Source: Mariaggregatimicrobium sp964498785 (GTDB lineage Bacteria; Zhuqueibacterota; Zhuqueibacteria; Thermofontimicrobiales; Thiofontviventaceae). From it: DNA of 11,030 nt. The position numbers were made by a program, and so were the translations under genes. Shown here one piece after another: positions 8,401 to 11,030 of this stretch (position 1 is the first letter of the stretch; every line of letters begins with the position of its first letter). The notes beneath the pieces were generated by a model. That model was not told the origin of the DNA. It saw nothing but the letters and a program-made list of their open reading frames with translations, and searched no databases. The DNA is taken from positions 1 to 11,030 of the forward strand of contig CAZCJL010000174.1 of assembly GCA_964498785.1 (NCBI GenBank). Reading direction: 5' to 3'.

Positions 8401-8638
8401 GAAAAATACAATTTCCGTGCGCGTGACTGGCTCGTTGAAAAATATTCTCGGTCCGTTTCATCAGGAGCAGCGGGAGGGGATCGTCACTCCCTGGAGTTGG
8501 AAATATCCGCCAAAAGAGCAACCCGCAGGAAATGATTACTCGTTAATTGATTATGGATTGTACGAGGAGTTCAATGTTTGGGAGGCGCTGGAAATGAATG
8601 ATAATGACATAAAGCAAGAAATTCAGTTGATTCAGTGA
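5462..8638 (+). CDS. Large lipoprotein glycoside hydrolase, distantly GH106 (alpha-L-rhamnosidase)-like
   Basis: The product is 1058 residues. The start is firm: AGAAGGG at 5448-5454 is 7 nt before the ATG. The N-terminus is a lipoprotein signal (MKSGKIYFLILFLIVSISC, modified Cys likely C19; the lipobox is loose). The catalytic TIM barrel opens with PRYRPMAFWSLNG (46-58) and GGVFLHPRPGLITEYLSDEW (78-97). WLYDEN (116-121) then PSGFAGG (124-130), LFTDEPN (242-248) and SETYGASG (391-398) follow. D245/E246 and E392 are candidate catalytic acids. A Rossmann- or GATase-like domain follows (about 473-585), then beta-sandwiches. The last, about 929-998, has the GH2 sugar-binding look (GKWSGTVAEVIVNGKSAG, GKNTISV, ILGPFH). 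Proteins of this build cleave terminal sugars from plant or algal polysaccharide, in the periplasm or at the cell surface. Its layout resembles GH106, but the motifs differ enough that rhamnosidase activity should not be assumed. Confidence 0.77.
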   Translation: MKSGKIYFLILFLIVSISCTKKQSSKFPAEFNSFQELIDHFDDPPPRYRPMAFWSLNGKLEKGELEFQLREFKDKGYGGVFLHPRPGLITEYLSDEWFELCKFVMEKGRELDMETWLYDENSFPSGFAGGHVQDRMPESYNQGIALRMHKSGQIPDSLDQYNVILQRVGDKYNDITSLAHNIKKSGEYILFELVHGQPHPFTAGFPYPDLLMQGVADTFLDATMTGYEKTLGNEFGKLVPGLFTDEPNINRDAPRNAIRWTPDLFDVFEKTWNYSLVEHLPSLIEEVGDWKKIRHNYYQTLLQLFIDRWAKPNYEYCKANNLQWTGHYWEHGWPSPVHGGDNMAMYAWHQTPGIDMLFNTRTERPDQFGNNRAAKELISLANQMGCARTLSETYGASGYELNFEDMTRNGNWQYALGVNLMTQHLSYYSIQGTRKYDFPQTFSYHAPFWEHYKVQNDYFGRLSLALAAGQQINKILVIEPTTSAWMYFSKFGSNKRFEEIGNKFDDFIDELEMLHIEYDIGCENIIKDHGRAENGKFVINKRKYDRVILPPGIDNLDFPTVQVLKHYLEQGGEVISFEHEITRVDGAETTEISDLRTKHKNLWQLVQSLTDVQNELAPAGFSVSMIRNGNGELYHHRRKFKDGHLIFFTNFSLNERSRAEIYINEKYLYFLDVMSGDIFTHPVKQINDWHSFKIEIQPGEGKLFFATDVEYDFETGPPKIDGLSGIRGGGETEIRRLSPNILALDYCNLSVNGETYSGINYYDAAMETYRQHGFERGNPWTVAVQFKSTLVEADTFPPESGFGVEYPFFIENDFDDERMKSLQLVVEFPHLYQVFINENQVRQIPGEWWLSHENGVYNIGEFVKTGRNAVKLICRPMSIYAEIEPVFIRGDFAVVPAEPGFIISDPQKLTIGSWQQIGLPMYCEVVEYTRTWEIAKKDRYYLQLGKWSGTVAEVIVNGKSAGLIFNEPYLLEISEFLEKGKNTISVRVTGSLKNILGPFHQEQREGIVTPWSWKYPPKEQPAGNDYSLIDYGLYEEFNVWEALEMNDNDIKQEIQLIQ

Positions 8639-8704
8639 GGTGGATATTCGTTCATAAAAAAATGAAAGATTATTGTGTCTGAAATTCAGTATAAAAAACG
8701 TTAT

Positions 8705-9982
8705 TTACAACCGATCATTCACGATGTTGTTATAAATTGAACCGAATGCGTAACGCACGCCAAATTCTAATGAGACATCAAAATCTGTTGCCAATCGTTT
8801 GCGTTTTAGTAGAATATCTTTTAATGAAGCGTCCCCTTTTGTCAGATAAAGCTGATCGTGAATATTTTCCGCCTCAAAGTCGATCACGAAAAATAGTCCC
8901 TTTGTAACACGCAGCGAAATATCGAATTCATAGTCAAGACGATATTTGCTCATGTCGTGAAAGTAATGGGAATAAAGGGTTTTTGCTTCCAGTTCACCCC
9001 AGGGTTGTTTTAACTCCAATTTCAGTTTCAGCGATTGATAAAACAAATTTTCAGTGAATTTACTATACAATGTCTCATGGATGTAATTATCATGTTGAAA
9101 CCCGGCATAATAGCCAATTGTAAAGGATTTTCGATCGGATAAAATCCAGGGATAAAAATTATATTCAATTGCCGGAGCCAGAGAAAGTTCAAAATCGATA
9201 TTTTCATACGTTGTTGTCAGGGCATTTGCAGACAATCCCAATGACCAGTGGCTATCCAGACTTTTTACCAGCTCAAACGTCCCTTCGCCCTGCCTGAGAT
9301 AACTTTTTATCTTTTCTCCGTCGTCATCAATATTTTCATGTTCATGTTGATATTCCAGTTGAGATAATATCTTCCAGTTCTCTGTGATGCGTAAGGCTGT
9401 ACACGAATTAACCATCGTTAATTGATTTTGACTTTTTTCCGCTTCAAAATTTCCGCTCAAGTCAATTTGAAATACCCAATAATTCCAGGAATCGACAGCG
9501 CGTTTTTGAACAGATGTTTCATTTTTTTCTGAATATTTAATATCAATTTTTGATGCAATTGGAGTTTGGGAAACAAATGGCAGAAGCCCCATTTTTATAA
9601 CACGGGTCAATCCCCGGCGCTGTAAATCTTCTGTATCTGATTGTGGCGAAATATAGCACAGCGTTTGTTCAAAATCGGCGAAAGCTTCTCTCCCAATAAA
9701 AGAAAGATTGAACTTGACGCCACCGCTTCCTGTCTCCTGGTCAGTTACAAGAATATGAACCTGAGCGGCTTTGGGATCGCGAGTGTAATTGACAAAATCA
9801 ATATTCCGTCTGATAAAAGAAAAATCACAATCCTCACAATCGAGATACACCCGAATAGTTTCATTGTCCCGGTTTTCAGTGTTCGTTGTGGTAGCAGCAT
9901 TTTCAGTACCGAATGAGAATTCATAGGAAATTGCAGCAATTAAAAAGATTATTAGTAGCAAGTAAGGGAAATATTTTGTCAT
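8705..9982 (-). CDS. Uncharacterised outer-membrane beta-barrel protein with an N-terminal CxxC domain
   Basis: The product is 425 residues from the ATG at 9980-9982. A longer frame from a TTG at 10036 would place 18 extra residues before an obvious signal peptide and is disfavoured. The signal peptide is about 25 residues (MTKYFPYLLLIIFLIAAIS). A periplasmic domain follows with IRVYLDCEDCDFSFIRR (C49 and C52), FVNYTRDPKAAQVHILVTD and ETGSGG. This combination recurs in hypothetical outer-membrane proteins of Bacteroidota-type genomes, as I recall. From about residue 150 onward, alternating aromatic and polar strands (WNYWVFQIDLSGNF, WKILSQLEYQHEH, KSFTIGYYAGF) describe a barrel. It ends in FGVRYAFGSIYNNIVNDRL. 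The role is unknown; the first domain may bind a ligand or partner. The gene is convergent with the hydrolase gene and divergent from the TetR gene, so regulation by that protein is possible but unproven. The 66 bp to the hydrolase gene show no clear terminator. Confidence 0.7.
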   Translation of the reverse strand: MTKYFPYLLLIIFLIAAISYEFSFGTENAATTTNTENRDNETIRVYLDCEDCDFSFIRRNIDFVNYTRDPKAAQVHILVTDQETGSGGVKFNLSFIGREAFADFEQTLCYISPQSDTEDLQRRGLTRVIKMGLLPFVSQTPIASKIDIKYSEKNETSVQKRAVDSWNYWVFQIDLSGNFEAEKSQNQLTMVNSCTALRITENWKILSQLEYQHEHENIDDDGEKIKSYLRQGEGTFELVKSLDSHWSLGLSANALTTTYENIDFELSLAPAIEYNFYPWILSDRKSFTIGYYAGFQHDNYIHETLYSKFTENLFYQSLKLKLELKQPWGELEAKTLYSHYFHDMSKYRLDYEFDISLRVTKGLFFVIDFEAENIHDQLYLTKGDASLKDILLKRKRLATDFDVSLEFGVRYAFGSIYNNIVNDRL

Positions 9983-10001
9983 AATTGTCACTTTTCTCAG
10001 G

Positions 10002-10036
10002 ATAATGTATGAAATTGATAAAGTTTTCAATGTCAA
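10002..10036 (-). promoter_or_regulatory. Possible promoter of the barrel-protein gene
   Basis: On the minus strand, TTGAAA (10025-10030) and CATTAT (10002-10007) are 17 bp apart, 5 of 6 and 4 of 6 to consensus. A perfect TTGACA lies just upstream (10031-10036) but has no well-spaced -10 box. Transcription would start only about 15 nt before the ATG, so this is tentative. Confidence 0.25.
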
Positions 10037-10282
10037 TAACGTTTACGTGAATTGATATATTTGGGGTTAAAAAAGTAAATAAAAGTAATCAGAAAATATC
10101 AAAAAATCAAGAACTAATAACAAGTACAACCGGTTTGTTTCTGAAAAAGTGAAATCAGGTGCATTCGTCTTGAACGAACCGTTAAATTTCTGACGATATT
10201 AAATGTTTTTTTAACAGGGAAATTTTTATTTATTTTTGACCAAGAAAACAACCTCCGAAAATGAATTAATAAAAAAAAAGAC
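10037..10282. other. Divergent intergenic region between the barrel and TetR genes
   Basis: This is about 245 bp of AT-rich DNA with no convincing small ORF. It holds ATAACGTTTAC (10036-10046), which shares the GTTTAC half-site found in the first TetR-side repeat, and TTCGTCTTGAACGAA (10164-10178), a 5-bp stem. TTGAAC...GTTAAA (10170-10186) resembles the operator half-sites but with a 5-bp spacer. These could be weak extra binding sites. Confidence 0.3.
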
Positions 10283-10311
10283 TTGACAAAATTAACAAAG
10301 TTTACTATATT
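10283..10311 (+). promoter_or_regulatory. Strong sigma70-like promoter of the TetR-family gene
   Basis: A perfect TTGACA (10283-10288) and TATATT (10306-10311, 5 of 6) are separated by exactly 17 bp. Expected transcription start is near 10318, leaving a leader of about 44 nt. The spacer, the -10 box and the whole leader are covered by the repeated TTAAC/GTTAA sites, so repression by a bound dimer would be direct. Confidence 0.7.
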
Positions 10312-10360
10312 AACATCGTTAATTAAGTTAGCAGTGTTAATACATTTGAACGGAGTTAAT
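10291..10360. promoter_or_regulatory. Array of four 15-bp operator-like inverted repeats
   Basis: The central copy ATTAAC-ATC-GTTAAT (10309-10323) is a perfect 6-3-6 inverted repeat. Degenerate copies keep the same 6-3-6 layout: ATTAAC-AAA-GTTTAC (10291-10305), GTTAGC-AGT-GTTAAT (10327-10341) and TTGAAC-GGA-GTTAAT (10346-10360). Each degenerate copy keeps one perfect half-site and 4 of 6 bases in the other. Starts are 18, 18 and 19 bp apart. The array runs from the promoter spacer through the -10 box to the GGAG ribosome site. This fits autoregulation by the dimeric TetR-family protein encoded immediately downstream. Confidence 0.6.
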
Positions 10361-10361
10361 A

Positions 10362-10964
10362 ATGGAGAAGAAAGAAATTCAGGAGCAGCGAATGAGGGGC
10401 TACTTCATTCAAGCGACCAAGCAAATTCTGAAGGGTGAGGGGATCAGGAGCGTCAATGTTCGGAATATTGCCGATCATGCGGGCTATTCGTATGCGACGT
10501 TGTATAATTATTTCAAAGATGTTAAAGATCTGGTTTTTGAATGTGTTGTAGACTTTCAGGATGAATGTGCGGATTTTGTTGTTGCCGAGACAAAGAATTC
10601 GCCGCGTGGCATCGAGAAAATTAAATCGATTGCAAAATCTTATATGAAATATTTTGTACAATACCCGGGAATTTTCGATCTGTTTTTTCTGGAGCGGATT
10701 ACTGAAATTAGTAACAAGCGTTCGAATGTTGAATTAATCTACACTTTACTGGACAGGCTGTCAGCCGATGAATGGGATTACTGTGTCGACAATAATATTG
10801 TAAGCGCTGAAAATGCAGCCATTGTTAAAGATCAGATTCACTATGTTGTTACGGGAATTCTCCTGTTTTACATGAATCGAAGATACCCGGATAGCTATGA
10901 TAAATTTATGGAGCTCTCGGAGATACAGCTTGATACTATTTTTTCTGGATTGCATTGCCTGTAA
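10362..10964 (+). CDS. TetR/AcrR-family transcriptional regulator
   Basis: The product is 200 residues, the normal size for this family. The ATG at 10362 has GGAG 6 nt upstream. The N-terminal DNA-binding domain is clear: RGYFIQATKQILKGEGIRSV, then the helix-turn-helix VNVRNIADHAGYSYATLYNYF (31-51) and KDVKDLVFE, as in TetR proteins (A-x-x-A-G-x-S-x-x-T-L-Y-x-Y-F). The rest is the helical ligand-binding and dimer domain, which in this family varies with the inducer and cannot be assigned to one here. The protein probably represses its own gene through the repeat array in front of it. The divergent barrel-protein gene is a possible further target. Members of this family often control efflux, envelope or lipid genes. 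Confidence 0.9.
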   Translation: MEKKEIQEQRMRGYFIQATKQILKGEGIRSVNVRNIADHAGYSYATLYNYFKDVKDLVFECVVDFQDECADFVVAETKNSPRGIEKIKSIAKSYMKYFVQYPGIFDLFFLERITEISNKRSNVELIYTLLDRLSADEWDYCVDNNIVSAENAAIVKDQIHYVVTGILLFYMNRRYPDSYDKFMELSEIQLDTIFSGLHCL

Positions 10965-10970
10965 TCAAAT

Positions 10971-11018
10971 GTCCCTTCGGGACAGATGAAATCCATAAAG
11001 GGATTTCACTCCGGAGTG
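10971..11018. repeat. REP-like hairpin block after the TetR gene
   Basis: Three inverted repeats lie in 48 bp: GTCCC-TTC-GGGAC (10971-10983), GAAATCC/GGATTTC (10988-11007) and the perfect 12-bp palindrome CACTCCGGAGTG (11007-11018). It begins 6 bp after the stop codon of the TetR gene and may extend beyond the window. The CCC-TTC-GGG type of hairpin is like the last stem of the block at 3951-4034, so both may belong to related families of dispersed extragenic repeats. It might also help end the TetR transcript, although the run of T after it is short. Confidence 0.6.
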
Positions 11019-11030
11019 CAGCGCCTTTTA

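Noticed and set aside
9983..10036. 18-residue N-terminal extension of the barrel protein from a TTG
   Set aside because: It would put residues ahead of a good signal peptide and run through its likely promoter.

Overview
The window looks like part of a chromosome from a diderm, free-living bacterium of the FCB group (Bacteroidota, Calditrichota, KSB1 or Marinimicrobia-like). This placement is an inference. It rests on a lipoprotein-type glycoside hydrolase, an outer-membrane barrel protein of a type I associate with Bacteroidota-like genomes, a DUF6265-like secreted protein, and GC-rich hairpin repeats between genes. I cannot name the genus. No rRNA, tRNA, CRISPR array or insertion-sequence transposase was found.

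Region 1 (1-1550) is AT-rich and looks like a decaying accessory or defence patch. It holds the 3' part of a Type IIG (Eco57I/TaqI-like) restriction-modification enzyme, with the target-recognition part kept and the methyltransferase and nuclease part absent. It also holds a convergent small antitoxin-like gene with no toxin beside it, and a 6-codon reading frame behind a perfect Shine-Dalgarno sequence.

Region 2 (1534-3847, +) has a sigma70-like promoter whose -35 box overlaps a 14-bp perfect palindrome. It drives a multi-pass GT39/ArnT-like glycosyltransferase, followed 35 bp later by a small exported DUF6265-like protein that probably starts at TTG.

Region 3 (3848-4304) has no gene. It is packed with inverted repeats: a four-hairpin REP-like block, an imperfect inverted repeat, a long 20-bp hairpin, and a further inverted repeat just before the next gene.

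Region 4 (4305-8638, +) pairs a URO-D-superfamily protein with a 1058-residue lipoprotein glycoside hydrolase distantly like GH106. A hairpin repeat lies at the junction and supplies the stop codon of the first gene. The pairing suggests carbohydrate catabolism, possibly of a modified glycan, but the role of the URO-D-like protein is unknown.

Region 5 (8705-10964) has a minus-strand outer-membrane barrel protein divergent from a TetR-family regulator. The regulator's strong promoter is covered by four copies of a 15-bp inverted repeat spaced 18, 18 and 19 bp apart, which looks like an autoregulatory operator array. The window ends in a second REP-like hairpin block (10971-11018).
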